A stretch of DNA of 64,000 nucleotides from Acanthochromis polyacanthus (GCF_021347895.1 NC_067123.1:36195571-36259570); one strand, 5' to 3'. Positions 1 through 11,767 are shown, counted from the stretch's first letter. Notes: generated by a model from the letters alone, not told the origin. Made by a program: numbers and translations.

Positions 1-176
1 TTGAAGTCAGGCGTCGTGTGTGCCTTGGCAAAGCGGCACGAGAGACCGTACATACACTTCCCGTACGTTTCATAGAGGTAGCAGCTTTCCCCGATGTCAG
101 CGGGCTTTGAGGCCATGTAGTCCGCAACGTTATGGAGGAAGTGGCATTTGTCTCCAAAGGAGCATTCCCTGTTGTT
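1..176 (-). CDS. dus3l: tRNA-dihydrouridine synthase 3-like, coding exon 3 (partial, runs off left edge)
   Basis: DUS3L reduces uridine to dihydrouridine in the D-loop region of tRNAs (family knowledge). On the minus strand this exon begins after a TTCAG acceptor at 177-180, in phase 0, and reads on through the window start. It encodes the two CCCH-type zinc-finger segments of the N-terminal region: ECSFGDKCHFLHN and, further on, SCYLYETYGKCMYGLSCRFA. The order of Cys and His residues and the intervening KPAD motif match vertebrate DUS3L closely. The catalytic TIM barrel lies off the window to the left. The exon is open throughout with no lesion. Confidence 0.9.
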
Positions 177-340
177 CTGAATGGATGGAAAAGTCAGAAG
201 AACAATTATCAGCTGAAAGCGATAAAAAACATGACCACAAAATATACAGAGACTGTTGAAATGTTCAAAACAAATTTTCAAAAATCAAATCAAAAACTAC
301 TGTATGATGCATTTGTGGGCAGCCAGAGTGAGTTTCATAC
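177..340 (-). other. dus3l: dus3l intron 2
   Basis: Short intron of 164 bp on the minus strand, bounded by a GTATGA donor just left of 341 and a TTCAG acceptor next to 176. Nothing else is recognised in it. Confidence 0.8.
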
Positions 341-602
341 CTGAATGACTGAGAGACACAGCCGTTTCTCATCATATGTGGTCGGCTTAGTGTGTGGCCT
401 CGACTTGTTCTGCCCCCGAAGACGTTTCCCGTCCGGTTTCCCTGAACTGTTCCTATCTTCAGGGTCCAGTTTGAGCCTTTTAGGTTCAGGTTCCTCCGCA
501 GACGTTGTCTTTGGCTCTTCATCTGCGTCATTATCACCTCCTTTTGAGCGCTGGCACTCTGAGTCGACAAACCCGTGAAATTTTTCTTTGGTGGTAAGAA
601 AC
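341..602 (-). CDS. dus3l: dus3l coding exon 2
   Basis: Minus-strand exon of 262 nt from a TTTTTGCAG acceptor to a CAG/GTATGA donor. It begins with the last base of a Glu codon from exon 1 and ends in phase 0. It encodes FLTTKEKFHGF at its start and RGQNKSRPHTKPTTYDEKRL near its end, the two conserved blocks that precede the zinc fingers in DUS3L. The middle is acidic and low in conservation (Glu/Pro/Lys-rich, with PEPKRLKLD resembling a nuclear localisation signal). The splice phase joins exon 1 and exon 3 without a break. Confidence 0.92.
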
Positions 603-1600
603 CTGCAAAAACAAGAAAAAGAGGAAAACATTTAATTCTCCTGTTTTGTGCGTTTGACACAATACTTGGAAAGAGTAGACGCGTTCTCATGCAGGTTTTT
701 TTTAAGCATGAACTGTATCTATATTGGAAAACAGTCAAAACAGTGGAGCTGGTGGAGCTTGTAAATGCTTGCAAAAAAAGCAAATAAAGCAAAAGAAAAT
801 CCCAAGAAATTATAAAAATAAATAAGACACCCCTGGTACAACACACCAAGTGATGTATAAAGTACAATAATGCAGTAACACACTAAAGATAAACTAACTG
901 CAGTTTATTAACCCTCCTGCTGTCTTCATTGACAGGCACCAAAAAACATTGTTCCTTTCACTGAAAAAAATCCAAAAATTCAGCAAAAAAATTCCTAAAT
1001 TTATAAAAAAAAAAAAGCAAAATCTTCAGGAAGGAAATTCATTAAAAGTTTCCCTTAAAAGTTTTATTTAAAAAAAAAATGGCAAGAAATAAAAATTAAA
1101 AAAATAAAAACACACAAAAATTGCAGATATTTTCAAAAAATTAATAAAAATCTTCCAAAATATCTTCTAAATATCTAAAGTGATTCCATATTTATTAGTA
1201 AAACTTCTAATATTTTCTTTAAGAAAATCAACTATACAAACCAACCAAAATCTAGCAAAAGTTGCTGGATTTTGGTTGATTTTCCAGATCTACTCTCTGT
1301 CTGTTAGTCTACTACACATTGGAATACAAATAAAACAAACTACTACAGCAAACTTTGGGACAGAACTTTGACTGATTTATTCTACATCTGTCATAGAGGA
1401 CTAAACACACCAGAAGATAATCAATTACAGGAAGCTCAAGAATTTAGACTTGTTTTTCTTACTCAAACCAATCAATTATCAAAATAGTTGGGGATTAGTT
1501 AATAACTAATCAATTAATCGCTGCACCCTTTGCATGGAGCATCAGAACAAAAGGAAGAGGAAAATGAAGCATTGTCTGGCTCAAACAGCTGGCTACTTAC
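603..1600 (-). other. dus3l: dus3l intron 1 (A/T-rich)
   Basis: About 1 kb between the first two coding exons, with GTAAGT donor and TTTTTGCAG acceptor. The stretch around 950-1180 is strongly A-rich on the plus strand. No gene or recognisable mobile element was seen. Confidence 0.75.
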
Positions 1601-1677
1601 TCTGGTTTGATGGCAGCTTCACCCTTTACCGCCACATCTGTCCTTTTTTCAGTAGTTTGTTCTGTTGCCGTTTCCAT
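1601..1677 (-). CDS. dus3l: dus3l coding exon 1 with start codon
   Basis: This 77-nt coding piece was found by splice logic and is too short to stand out as an ORF. The ATG sits at 1677-1675, with an in-frame TGA a few codons upstream, so the start is well defined. The peptide begins METATEQTTEKRTD and ends EAAIKPE, corresponding to the conserved stretch just before FLTTKE in DUS3L. It ends GA|GTAAGT, and the split Glu codon is completed by exon 2. The exon itself extends to 1708, where a CTTTCAG acceptor marks the start of about 31 nt of 5' UTR. Confidence 0.85.
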
Positions 1678-1708
1678 CACAGCTTCAGATGTTTCTCAAA
1701 GTTGTTTT

Positions 1709-2827
1709 CTGAAAGATTTCAAGACGTCAGTTTTGAATCAAACTGCAGCATACAGACCCAGGAATCACTTTTCATTACACTGAGCTAATTTTGAAATCAT
1801 TATATTGACAAGTGCAGTGTTGCGTTGTCAAGGCACCACTGTCCAAGCCTAAAGCCCAAAACATTTTATATATCGCCCAGGATCTTCTCATCTGTCGTTC
1901 TAGTCCTACATTAAAGATCAAAAAGCCAAAAGGTTTTGGGTCCTCTGTGTGTCAATTGAGCAGCAGATTAACTTACATTCACATTATTCATATGAGCACG
2001 TGCATCAGTCAGTGTTGTCATCTGTTGGTTGCCAGTTAACTAATTCAGTGAGGTAATGGGATGGCTAAGATGCTTTTTCAAAATAAGAAGGATGGAGAAA
2101 CGAGGTGCAGGTGAGGCAGGAGGTGGAGGAAGAGTTTTTCTCCTGCTGTTGCAGTTAGATAAGTTATTGCTGAATTAAATTTGTGTTTTTTTTTCAACCT
2201 TTATTATAATTAGCTATTCATCATTTCTCCTGAACTATTTACAGGGTTGGCCACACAAACTACTATTGCATAAAATTGTTCCAAAGTTAAAATAAGTACA
2301 AATAATCAATAATCTGAATCAACTCTGGTCTGCCTCAGTGGTTTACAAACTATTTTTAAACTAGACACATTTTTACATCCTATTATAGCTCTGTAAATCA
2401 TCTAGAATAAGCACCTACTGTGATGTAAATGTGAATCATGAGCTAAACATAAAAACAAAACAGGATCATGTTATTTTGCCTGGAGCAGTGTCTCACATTT
2501 TGCTTTACTTTTACATGAAAAATTGTGGACTTGTCAGGTTAAAATGTAAAGATTTCTAGGCTGGGCTAAGTCACCAGTGCTTAGAGACTAATAACACTTC
2601 TCGACAAGTGCAATATTCAAATCACAGGAAATGCTATTTTTTGCTAAAATCCTCCAGCAATAAAGTTTTCTTAAAAATGTGACTGCATCATGCGTCTTGT
2701 CCTGTTATCATAGCTTCAACTAACCTCCATATTGCATTTGACTTAACTTTATACGAAGTAAATTTAACTTCCATGTAACTTAACGATCTGGTAAAGCTTA
2801 ACAATTCCCATCAGCTGAGTTACTTAC
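1709..2827 (-). other. dus3l: dus3l 5' UTR intron
   Basis: About 1.1 kb between the acceptor at 1709-1714 and a consensus GAG/GTAAGT donor at 2826-2830. No coding potential or recognisable repeat was seen. Confidence 0.5.
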
Positions 2828-3054
2828 CTCTTTATTCACAGGGCTGTCAAAGTAAACAGCTTCAGGAAAACTCTGCTAACAGCTAACGTTAGAGCGCCTT
2901 TAGCCGCTGCTCCGCTAAACACATTTAGCGACAAATTAGAGGGATTTAAAGTCAAAACTTACAATCAAACCCAAAAAACAGTTAGGTAAGAGGACACTCC
3001 TGTCTCGCAGTCTAACACGCACAGCAATAATCCAGCATCGTGAGAAAACGAGTG
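2828..3054 (-). promoter_or_regulatory. dus3l: Probable dus3l 5' UTR exon and promoter
   Basis: A strong minus-strand donor (GAG/GTAAGT) at 2828 implies an untranslated first exon to its right. The 2870-3050 stretch is richer in G+C and CpG than its surroundings (for example around 2890-2930 and 3000-3060), as expected near a promoter. A second possible donor (ATT/GTAAGT) lies near 2960. The transcription start cannot be fixed from sequence alone. The foldback element begins immediately beyond, at 3057. Confidence 0.4.
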
Positions 3055-3106
3055 TACGCCGGCGTACTGCGGTCAAGCCAGCCGCCTCTCGTTTCTCCGT
3101 AGTCAA

Positions 3107-3119
3107 GCCAGCCGCTCCT
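3107..3119. repeat. Target-site duplication of the I/Nimb LINE, left copy
   Basis: GCCAGCCGCTCCT occurs here and again at 9560-9572. In the opposite arm of the palindrome the same motif occurs once and runs straight into ACATTTTCAGTGCGC, as it does after 9572. This proves that 3120-9559 is an insertion. Confidence 0.93.
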
Positions 3120-3409
3120 TCTTCTTGTTTTACGGCGGTTGGCATCCAGCTTCTTGGTGCATTACCGCCACCTTCTGTTCCGGAGTGTGGACCAGACAGT
3201 AGACTTACAGACTTTACCCGACCGAGTTCAAACTATCAAATCTACAAACACACACTGCAAAGACCAAACAAAACCCAAACAAACAAATAAACAAAACAAA
3301 AAAAAAAGAAAAAAAAACAAAAAAAAGAGAAAAAAAACCCTCTAACTTGCACTCTCCACACCCAAGCCAACTACCACCCTTTATTCCTATTATTATCCCT
3401 ACCTAACCA

Positions 3410-6400
3410 TCATATTCTATTATAAACCCCGGTCCCCTTTAAAAAATCCATCAGTGCCCTAACCTGTGCCCTCTCTTCCATACTTAGCAACTCTTTCAGT
3501 GTAAATTCCTGCACCCCTAACTCCTTTATCCTATCCATCAGCTCCCCTCTCTGCACCTCATATCTTCTACACCTCAGAACTACATGTTCCACTGACTCTT
3601 CCTCCTCCTGACAACCCTCACATAAACCAGTCTGGTGCTTCCCAATCAGTTTCAGTGTTTTATTTAGTGCACTATGCCCCAACCTTAACCTGGTCATCAC
3701 ACTCTCCTCCCTCCTGTGTCCACTACTCACCCTCCCACCTCTGACGCTCTTTTGTACCTGATACAGGTGCCTCCCTTTCTTCTCTCCATCCCACCTTTCT
3801 TGCCACACTGAGTTGCTTTTATCCCAGATAATAATTTTGATTTCTTTCTTGCCGATCCTCAGATGCATTTCTATTTTCCTTTTCAGTAAAGCTCTCTTGG
3901 CCAGATCATCAGCCCTCTCATTCCCCCTCACCCCTACATGTGCTGGTACCCACAGAAACTTTACCTGACCCCCCCTGGTGAACAATTCTTGTTAGTGACT
4001 CAAGGGCTGAATATAGGATGTCCTGACGGCTGTTTGAATGAAACGACCTGAGGCTTGCTAGCACTGATGATGAGTCTGAACACACTAATGCCTTTCCTAG
4101 ACCAGTCTTCTCCACCCACTGCAGTGCAACCAAAACCGCCACCATTTCCACTGTGTATACTGAAAGATTATTAGATGTTCTTCTGTTGATCCCAATTCCT
4201 CTTTCCGGTACTGTTACCCCGAATCCTGTCACCCCTGTCTCAGGTTGCTTTGCCCCATCTGTGTATATGGAAGTAAAATTGCTGTACTTTGTTAATATGT
4301 GACACTTAAATTCACCAACCAAATCAACCATGCCTTTTCCCCTCCTCTTAGCCTCTAATAAACCCCAATCAACCTCAGGCCACACTAGCATCCATGGGGC
4401 CACACCTGGATAGACTACCGTAGGACTAACTTTGAGGTTAAGTATTCCAAATTCTTTTGCAATGTTATTTGCTTCTTTTGCAAAGTTTTGCCTCCGGCTC
4501 CTTCCACCCTCCCAGAACCCCTGCAAAACTCCCTTTGTCAGATGAGACTGATTGTGTCCTTGCAAGTTAGCCCAGTAGTTAGCTATTATCTGCCTTCTCC
4601 TAATTTCTAGAGGCATCTCTCCCACTTCCACCTGTAGAGCAGGAACCGGTGATGTTTTGACTGCCCCACTACAAACTCTCAGAGCCTGCGCTTGAATCAC
4701 ATCCAGTTTACATAATAAGGACTTGGATGCAGAACCATATGCCACAGTGCCATAATCAATCACTGGTCTTATCAGTTCTATGTATAACCGCTTCAATGCT
4801 GAGCAGCTTGCTCCCCATTCTCTACCAGTCAAACACCTCATTACATTAATTACTTGCTTACACTTTCCTTCAATTCTTCCGATGTGCTCTGCCCATGTCA
4901 GCCGTGCATCAAACAAAACACCCAGAAATTTAAATGATTTAACCCTTTCTAACATGTGCCCATACATCCTCAACTTCATCCCTTCCTCAATCCTTTCCTA
5001 GTGAAAAATAGTGTCTGTGTTTTCTCTACTGAGAACCTGCACCCCCATTCATTCCCCCACTCTACCACTTTGTCAATTGCACCTTGGACTTTCCTTATTG
5101 CGTGCTCCATGTTCTTTCCTCTTTTCCATAATGCCCCATCATCCGCAAAGAGCGATCTCCCTATATCTACTGGAACTTTTAAAAATACATCATTTATCAT
5201 GATAATAAAGAGCAGTGGACTTATCACACTCCCTTGTGGTGTACCGTTTCCCACTGCGTACTGGTTTGACAGATCTGACCCTATGCGTACCTGTATTTTT
5301 CATCCAAACAGAAAATCCTTCACCCAATTGAAAACTCTCCCACCAATCCCCATGTTGTGTATCTTTATCAGCAACCCCTCCTTCCACATCATGTCATAAG
5401 CTTTCTCAATGTCAAAAAACACTGCTATTACCGATTCTTTATTTACCTGGGCCATCCTTATTTCCGACTCTAATCTAACCACTGCGTCCATAGTGCTCCT
5501 GCCTTTCCTGAAACCACTCTGACACCCTGCCAAATGTTCCCTCTTTTCAAGTTGATATGACAACCTTTCCGTTATCATCCTTTCCATTACCTTGCAGACA
5601 GTTGATGTCAGTGATATTGGTCTGTAACTAGTAGGTTTGGATGGATCCTTGCCAGGTTTTCTTATTGGAACCACTACTGCTTCTTTCCAGGCTTCTGGTA
5701 GCCTCCCCTCCTCCCACACTCTGTGATACAGCTGCAGCAACTTCACTAATCCTCCTTGCCCCAAATGTTTTAACATGCTGTAACACACCTGATCCTTCCC
5801 TGGAGAAGCTGGTCGTGACCTTCTGATGGCCCTCACCATTTCAGCCAATGTAAATGGCTCATCGATCACATCATCTGTCCTTGCCCTCTTGTTTAATAAC
5901 CCTGGATACTGAGCCATAGTTCTCTCCCTCCCCTGTCTCCCCTCCTCTGACAAATCATCTGAGCTATGTACCTTTACAAATGCCTTAGCCATGACTTCTG
6001 CCTTTTCTCTGTTGGACACTGCTGACTCCTCTCCAGACGTTATGACAGGATAATCCCATTCCCTTCTTTCACCTCCCATCTTCTTAATCATTCCCCACAC
6101 TTCCCCCACTGGTGTTGTTCTCCCTATTCTATCGCAAAAGTTACTCCATGATGCCCTCTTAGCTTGCCGTATTGTTTTTCTCACCACTGCCTGAGCCTTT
6201 TTGTACCGAACTAAGTCCTGCAAGTTATGAGTCCTTTTAACTTGTCTGAATGCTTTATTTCTGTTTCTTACAGCCAGATGACACTCTTCTGTCCACCATG
6301 GTACCAACTTCCTACTCCTTTTGCCCTTACTTTTGGGTATAGCGCCCTCTGCTGCCCTTACAATCACTGATGTCACCCGTTTATTTATTTCATCAATGTC

Positions 6401-7189
6401 TCCAAATATTTCTGTCTTGCTCATTGATTCTTCACATAACCTTTGAAACCGGTCCCAGTCTGCTTTTTGAAACACCCACTTTCTGATTCCCACCTTTGCT
6501 CTCACTTCTAATCTCTCCCCTACAGAGCACAGGATTGGGTAATGATCACTTCCTATTGTTGAAGCTGCCCACATCCCCCAGTTACTGACCCCTGCCATTG
6601 TGTTAGATACTAATGTTATATCCAATGCTGACTCGGTACCTGCTGTTATGTTTACTCTTGTCCCTCTTCCATCATTTACACACACCAAATCCCTTTCATC
6701 CATCAAATCTTCAATTACCTGACCATTCACATCTGTCTGCGCCCCTCCCCACAATGTATTGTGTGCATTGAAGTCTGCACACCATATGACCTTGTTACTG
6801 TCTTGCCCTTTAATCCCTAATAGCTTTTCCAAACTAAGCCTCTTACATGGGTTGTAGTAATTAATTATGACTACTTTCTCCCCCCTTTCCCATATTTTCA
6901 TCACAACAAACTCCTGATCCACTCCCTTTTCCAGTAACCTATAAGGAATTTCTTGCTTAATAAATGTTGCACAACCCCCACCTCCCCCTTGACTTCTGTC
7001 ACTTCTTATTACTGTATACCCATGTACCACGAAATGCAAATTTGGTTTTAACCATGTTTCCTGCACACACATTACATCTGGTTTTCTATTCATCTCTTTA
7101 ATGAAATGTTTGAATTCTTGACCATGAGCCAGCAAACTCCTAGCATTCCATTGAAGGATTAACACCATAACTAGAATTAGCCAACCCAT
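3410..7189 (-). pseudogene. I/Nimb LINE ORF2: endonuclease - reverse transcriptase - RNase H (broken)
   Basis: ORF2 drives target-primed reverse transcription. It opens at 7189 with LQWNARSLL (endonuclease start) and includes CVQETWLKP and SDHYPI typical of the endonuclease. The RT has PASPGKDQVCYSML, YRPISLTSTVCKVMER, GFRKGRSTMDAV, GTPQGSVISPLLF and the catalytic FADD in SLFADDGAL. RNase H follows with IYTDGAKQ and the conserved VPAHVGVRGNERADDLAKRA, then a C-terminal Cys/His segment (CEGCQEEEESVEHVVLRC). Lesions: an in-frame TGA at about 5300 (same frame continues), a one-base loss at about 4977, and one extra G in a G7 run at about 3980. The ATG overlaps the ORF1 stop region by about 13 nt, as in many bicistronic LINEs. 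Confidence 0.87.
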
Positions 7190-8453
7190 GGTGTTTCCTG
7201 ACTTGACTGATTAGTGAGATTGTCCCTCACTTCTTCCCATGTCAGTCCCACTAAGCCCAAGTGATGCACTGCCGCTTTAACAATCAGTTGAATTTTTTCA
7301 CTTTTTGACTTTACCTCTGCTGTGCTGTTGACCACCCCTGCAATAAATGTTACCAGGTCTCTTTTGTCCACATACATTCTGTCACTCATTCTTTGCCGCC
7401 CTATGACTCCCTAAATCTCCTTGAACGATAGTTTGGCTACTCTGCCCCCTAGCCACTTTCACAGCTTCAGCATACGAAATCTTCTTCTCCACTCTCACTC
7501 TTTGAATATTATTTTCCCATTTCATAGCCTCACATCCTCCATATGCCACGTTATGTGCACCTCCACAATTACAGCATTTTGGCTGCACCCCTGTACCACA
7601 CTCTCCATACTCATGATCTTCCCCACACCAAGCACACCTCCTCTTGCCCTTGCAGTTTTTGGCTATGTGTCCAAATCTTTGACAATTAAAGCATCTCAAA
7701 GGTTTTGGAACATATGTTCTCACTGGGTAGCTCATAAAACCTAGAAAAACTTTTTTAGGCACACTTTCTCCTTCAAACTCAATCAATACTGTCTCGCTAT
7801 CCACTCTCACTCCTCCTTTTGTAGTTTTCATTCTTTGCACACTCATTATTTCCCCCCCTTTAATATTCTTCTTAAGCTCCTCCATACTTACAGTGAGTGA
7901 TATCCCTGTGATTACTCCTTTACCACCACCACCCTTTCCTGCTCCCACCCTCCCTGTGCTCACCACCTTGTTTTTCCCCAACTCTTTCAGTTTAAGTGCC
8001 TTATCAGCTTGCTCATTATTAGTACACTTCACCAATAAATTCCCATCACTCAAGACCTTTGCAAACTGTATATCTCCTATTTTATTTGCCAGAATTGTTG
8101 TCAGTACAAAAGGGTTAAGCTTCTTCATGCTTTCCTGAGACTTCTCATTGAACCTTAAGATAACAAACCAGTTCTCAGGTGTTTCCTTTCCAGTATGCTC
8201 ATCTCCTTCCTCCTCACTGTTACAACTGTCATCATTGCCGTTCTTCTTCCTTTTATTCCTTCCAATACTAACCCCTTTCAAAATCATAGTCTCCCCCTCC
8301 CTCCTCGTCCATATCTGCCCAACTGCCCACTTCTGATCCATTCACGGAGCAGTTGTGCTCAACCGCCAGGAAACTGTCTTCAATTCGACTGGGATTTCCC
8401 ACACTTTGTCGATTACTTTTACTCCTTCCATTCCCAGCCGATGACGCCGCCAT
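7177..8453 (-). pseudogene. I/Nimb LINE ORF1: nucleic-acid-binding Gag-like protein (frameshifted)
   Basis: ORF1 of I-type LINEs is a nucleic-acid chaperone that coats the element RNA. The likely start is the ATG at 8453 (MAASSAGNG, in GAAGATGG context). The reading frame shifts near 8270 and again near 7385, then ends around 7177 at the ORF2 start. The middle 319-residue segment carries tandem zinc knuckles: CFNCQRFGHIAKNC, CAWCGEDHEYGEC and CCNCGGAHNVAYGGC. The C-terminal piece (VTFIAGVVNSTAEV...KSEKIQLIVKAA) is a typical ORF1 tail. Two single-base frameshifts are the only lesions seen. Confidence 0.82.
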
Positions 8454-8467
8454 CTTCTCCAACGTTC
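8453..8467. repeat. Target-site duplication of the nested L1-like fragment, left copy
   Basis: TCTTCTCCAACGTTC occurs at 8453-8467 and again at 9508-9522, bracketing the truncated L1-like insertion inside the I/Nimb 5' region. Confidence 0.93.
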
Positions 8468-8616
8468 TTTTTTTTTTTTTTTTTTTTTTATTTTTTTTTA
8501 TTATTATTAACATAAAGCATCAATTTACAGAACTTTTACAGAGCTGATGACACTTCTAAAACACACATTTCATTTCAAAATGACAGAGGTGATTATTCCA
8601 GGAGTAAATAAAATAC

Positions 8617-8650
<34 letters not shown>

Positions 8651-9507
8651 TATCCATTTCAGAGGTTTACAGAGTTTAGGAAATGTCATAAAAACAGAAT
8701 AAATGCAAAAGCTGAGCACATCAATGGTAGAATATAAATTCCATAAAATATGTTAATTAAGGTTTAACATTTCATTTAGCGTGTCAAACACAGGAGTCCA
8801 GCGATGGTTACTCTGACAAATAACATTTAAAGAGGTTAAATAACTTTTCATTTCATTCTTAAAACAAGACACAGAAGGTTTACAGTTTTTCCATTTACAT
8901 TTGTGAATATGGTATTTACCCATAAGAAAAATTATATTTAGTGCCTGGGTAACTATATTATTGGGACCATCCATATATATTAAGACTTGAATATTTGAGA
9001 AAGAGTCCAAAGTATCTAGCGGCAACCAGTCTGAAATGTCTTGCCAAAACTTAAAAGTGACATTGCAAGAAAAGAATAAATGTTCAGATGTTTCAGGACT
9101 TTCTTTGCAAAATTCACAAGACTCTACTTCAAACTTAAATCTCCTCCTCAGAGTTTCTGCTGAGGGGTAAAAATTATTCAATATTTTGAACTGCATCTCT
9201 TTTATTTTTGGCAAGACTGGCCATTTGATAAACTTGAAATATTTGCCTTCGACTTTCGTTTCACTTTCAATGACATTAATAGAAGATTGAATTGTAAATT
9301 CATGAAATAATTTAGATTTCAATAAATTACCCATCACTAATTTATTACATTTTTTATCATTTAGAGGCACGTCATTAATCTTCGGCTCTGGTAAACTGAT
9401 GGTTACACTATTTGTTTTTATGGTGTTTTGTATCATATTTTTAAGAGGGATTGGAACTGATTGACATACGCAGAGGGATAACGCAGGAGAACATGTTAAG
9501 TCAAATT
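8468..9507 (-). mobile_element. 5'-truncated L1/Tx1-like LINE nested in the I/Nimb LINE
   Basis: About 1.04 kb, minus strand. Its 3' poly(A) appears as a T-rich tract at 8468-8510 on the plus strand, and a second A tract lies inside at about 8622-8650. It is bounded by a perfect 15-bp target duplication. The coding remnant at 8753-9507 matches the C-terminal part of L1-type ORF2. 5' truncation, poly(A) and target duplication are the standard marks of L1 retrotransposition. Confidence 0.88.
8753..9507 (-). pseudogene. C-terminal fragment of L1-like ORF2
   Basis: An open frame of about 250 codons on the minus strand. It has the zf-RVT-like segment FKFEVESCEFCKESPETSEH, followed by LFFSCNVTFKFW, the Cys/His and aromatic pattern found downstream of the reverse transcriptase in L1/Tx1 LINEs. 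The RT core and endonuclease are missing through 5' truncation, so it cannot act alone. The frame is intact from the truncation point to the stop, which suggests a young insertion. Confidence 0.8.
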
Positions 9508-9572
9508 TCTTCTCCAACGTTCAACCAACCAAGATCAAAACTCGCCGGTAAACAAAATCGCCAGCCGCTCCT

Positions 9573-11634
9573 ACATTTTCAGTGCGCTCTTATCGTCAGC
9601 TTACGGTAAATGCACAACTATTTCCGGTTTAAAAAAATAAAGCGCTGCATTCGCAGATGTATTATACAGGGATGTTTTAAGTAACTGACTCAGCTTAACT
9701 GTTAACTATCGAATTGTACGGCTAATATTTACACTAAATAAATAGCTTGAAGTATAAGAAGCTGAAAACTTGTTTATCTATCTGTCTGTCTGTCTGTCTT
9801 AAAAATTGTGAATTCAAATAAAAAGTGATGTGTGTCATCCCAGTGATCTATTAGTGTGATAAGAAAATAAACCTCAGTCGAAAAGTCACATGATCTGGAC
9901 CGAAATGAGAAGATATGCTGATATTTACATTAAAAAATGTTTAATTTTTTGCTTTAAAATCTTTTAAGCCAAGCTATTTCTTCTTCTTTGGCGTATGCTG
10001 ACCAGGTAAGGTAGCATTGTGATTCTGCATTAGTTTGGGGTCAATACGTCACATGACCTGAGAGCTATTGAGCAATAAAGCTAATATTTACTGTCAAAAA
10101 ACTGTTAAAAATCAATAATGTCCTAAAATCAAATATAAATTGCCGTATGTTGACCATCTTTAGTAGCACTATCATTCTGCATTAGTTTGGGGTCAATACG
10201 TCACATGACCTGAGAGCTATTGAGCTAAAATGCTAATATTTACTGTAAAAAAACTGTTAAAAATCTATAAAGACGAGAAATCAAATATAAATTGCCGTAT
10301 GTTGACCATACTTAGTAGCACTATCATTCTGCACTGGTTTGGGGTCAATATGTCACATGACCTGAGAGCTATTGAGCAAAAAAGCTAATATTTACTGTAA
10401 AAAACCTGTTAAAAATCAATAATGTCCTAAAATCAAATATAAATTGCCGTATGTTGACCATCTTTAGTAGCACTATCATTCTGCATTAGTTTGGGGTCAA
10501 TAAGTCACATGACCTGAGAGCTATTGAGCTAAAATGCTAATATTTACTGTAAAAAACTGTTAAAAATCAATAAAGACCGGAAATCAAATATCAATTGGCG
10601 TATGTTGACCACACTTAGTAGCACTATCATTCTGCATTAGTTTGGGGTCAATACGTCACATGACCTGAGAGCTATTGAGCTAAAATGCTAATATTTACTG
10701 TCAAAAAAAATGTTAAAAATCAATAAAGACCAGAAATCAAATATAATTTGGCTTATGTTGACCATCTTTAGTAGCACTATCATTCTGCACCGGTTTGGGG
10801 TTAATACATCACATGACCTCCGAGCTATTGAGCTAAAATGCGAATACTTACTGTAAAAAATTAATAATAAATTCATTAAGTATCCAAATGGTATAAAAAG
10901 TGCTGTGTCTTGATCATTCTGTTTCATACTATAATCCCAAATAGATTTGGAGTCTTTGGGTCACATGACTTGGTAGCTATTGAGCTAAAATGCCAATACT
11001 TACTGTAAAAAATTAATAATAAATTCATAAAGCATTCAAATGTAATAAAACCTGGTGTGTCTTGATCACCTTTTATAGCCCTGTCAATCCTTATTGATTT
11101 GAAGTCTCTAGGTCGCATGACCTGGGAGCTATTGAGCCAACATGCTAATATTTACAGTTAAATATCAATATAAAATATGCAAAGTATCCAGATGGAATAA
11201 AAAGTGCTGTGTCTTGATCACTCTATGAGATGCTCTAATCCTGCATAGATTTGGTGTCTGTAGGTCACATGACTTGGGAGCTATTGAGCTAAAATACTAA
11301 TATTTACATATTGAAATTAATTAAAAACTCACTAAAACAAATATTAACAGTCTCCAAAAGCAATAATAAAGTCTGTGTAATGAACCAGGTCTAAATCTAT
11401 TTAGCCAAAAGATCACATGACCTGGGACTTATAGAGCTGTAATGCTCATAATTACAGTATAAAATACATGAAAAATTCACAAAACATATTAATTGTGTCC
11501 AAATGTTCATTCAATGTTTCTAAGTGTGACAAAGAATCTATGAACTACAAATCCCTATATTTGAGTGCCGTAATGTATCATAACATAATGTAACATAACG
11601 TCACGTCAGGTCTTTGCTCTTCCTTTTTCTGCCT
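9573..11634 (+). repeat. Left arm of the foldback element (inner part)
   Basis: This 2.06-kb stretch is the inverted counterpart of 13151-16740. Landmarks shared in reverse complement include CAGTGCGCTCTTAT (about 9580), the (CTGT)n run at about 9780-9800, the tandem units from about 9990 to 11430, and CCTGACGTGACG near the loop. Identity is high along most of its length. The left arm has about ten tandem units against about twenty in the right arm. Confidence 0.85.
9990..11430 (+). repeat. Tandem array of ~152-bp units, left arm
   Basis: About ten head-to-tail units, each marked by GAGAGCTATTGAGC or a variant (near 10066, 10214, 10367, 10517, 10671, 10823, 10974, 11127, 11279, 11420). The five units nearest the outer end are alike; those toward the loop are progressively diverged. 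Most units contain GTCACATGAC. No coding function is seen. Confidence 0.88.
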
Positions 11635-11767
11635 CACGTAAGTCAACCGATAATTATCAATGAAATAAGTATCCAATCGACTGAGCCCGTAACACACGTG
11701 CTGCTCAATATCCAGAACACCATTTGGAGTCAGAGTTGTGCGATGGGTCGTTCGAAAAAAGGCAGAA
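11577..11767 (+). repeat. Loop-flanking direct repeat, copy 1
   Basis: The sequence from CATAACATAATG through GTCTTTGCTCTTCC to GAAAAAAGGCAG recurs in the same orientation at about 12982-13157, with one ~15-bp gap and a few substitutions. Part of it also pairs with the start of the right arm in inverted orientation. Confidence 0.85.

Larger units (their letters stand above)
3120..9559 (-). mobile_element. LINE of the I/Nimb type, near full length, minus strand
   Basis: A non-LTR retrotransposon flanked by a perfect 13-bp target duplication. From its 5' end (right) it has a short 5' UTR, ORF1 with CCHC zinc knuckles, ORF2 with apurinic endonuclease, reverse transcriptase and RNase H, and a 3' UTR ending in a GAA-rich tail next to 3120. 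An RNase H domain and a short microsatellite-like 3' end instead of poly(A) are features of the I group; the 3' UTR resembles the fish Nimb family as I remember it. It is itself split by an L1-like fragment (8468-9507 plus duplicated target 9508-9522). The left arm of the foldback element carries it and the right arm does not, so it inserted after the arms formed. Confidence 0.88.

Noticed and set aside
265..867. 200-codon minus-strand frame overlapping dus3l exon 2
   Set aside because: It is another frame across a real exon and its introns; the dus3l frame explains the conserved protein and the splice sites.
2936..3145. 69-codon minus-strand frame as a longer dus3l N-terminus
   Set aside because: It runs into the foldback terminus and the LINE 3' tail, so its start lies in inserted DNA. 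The ATG at 1677 has an upstream in-frame stop and matches the family start.
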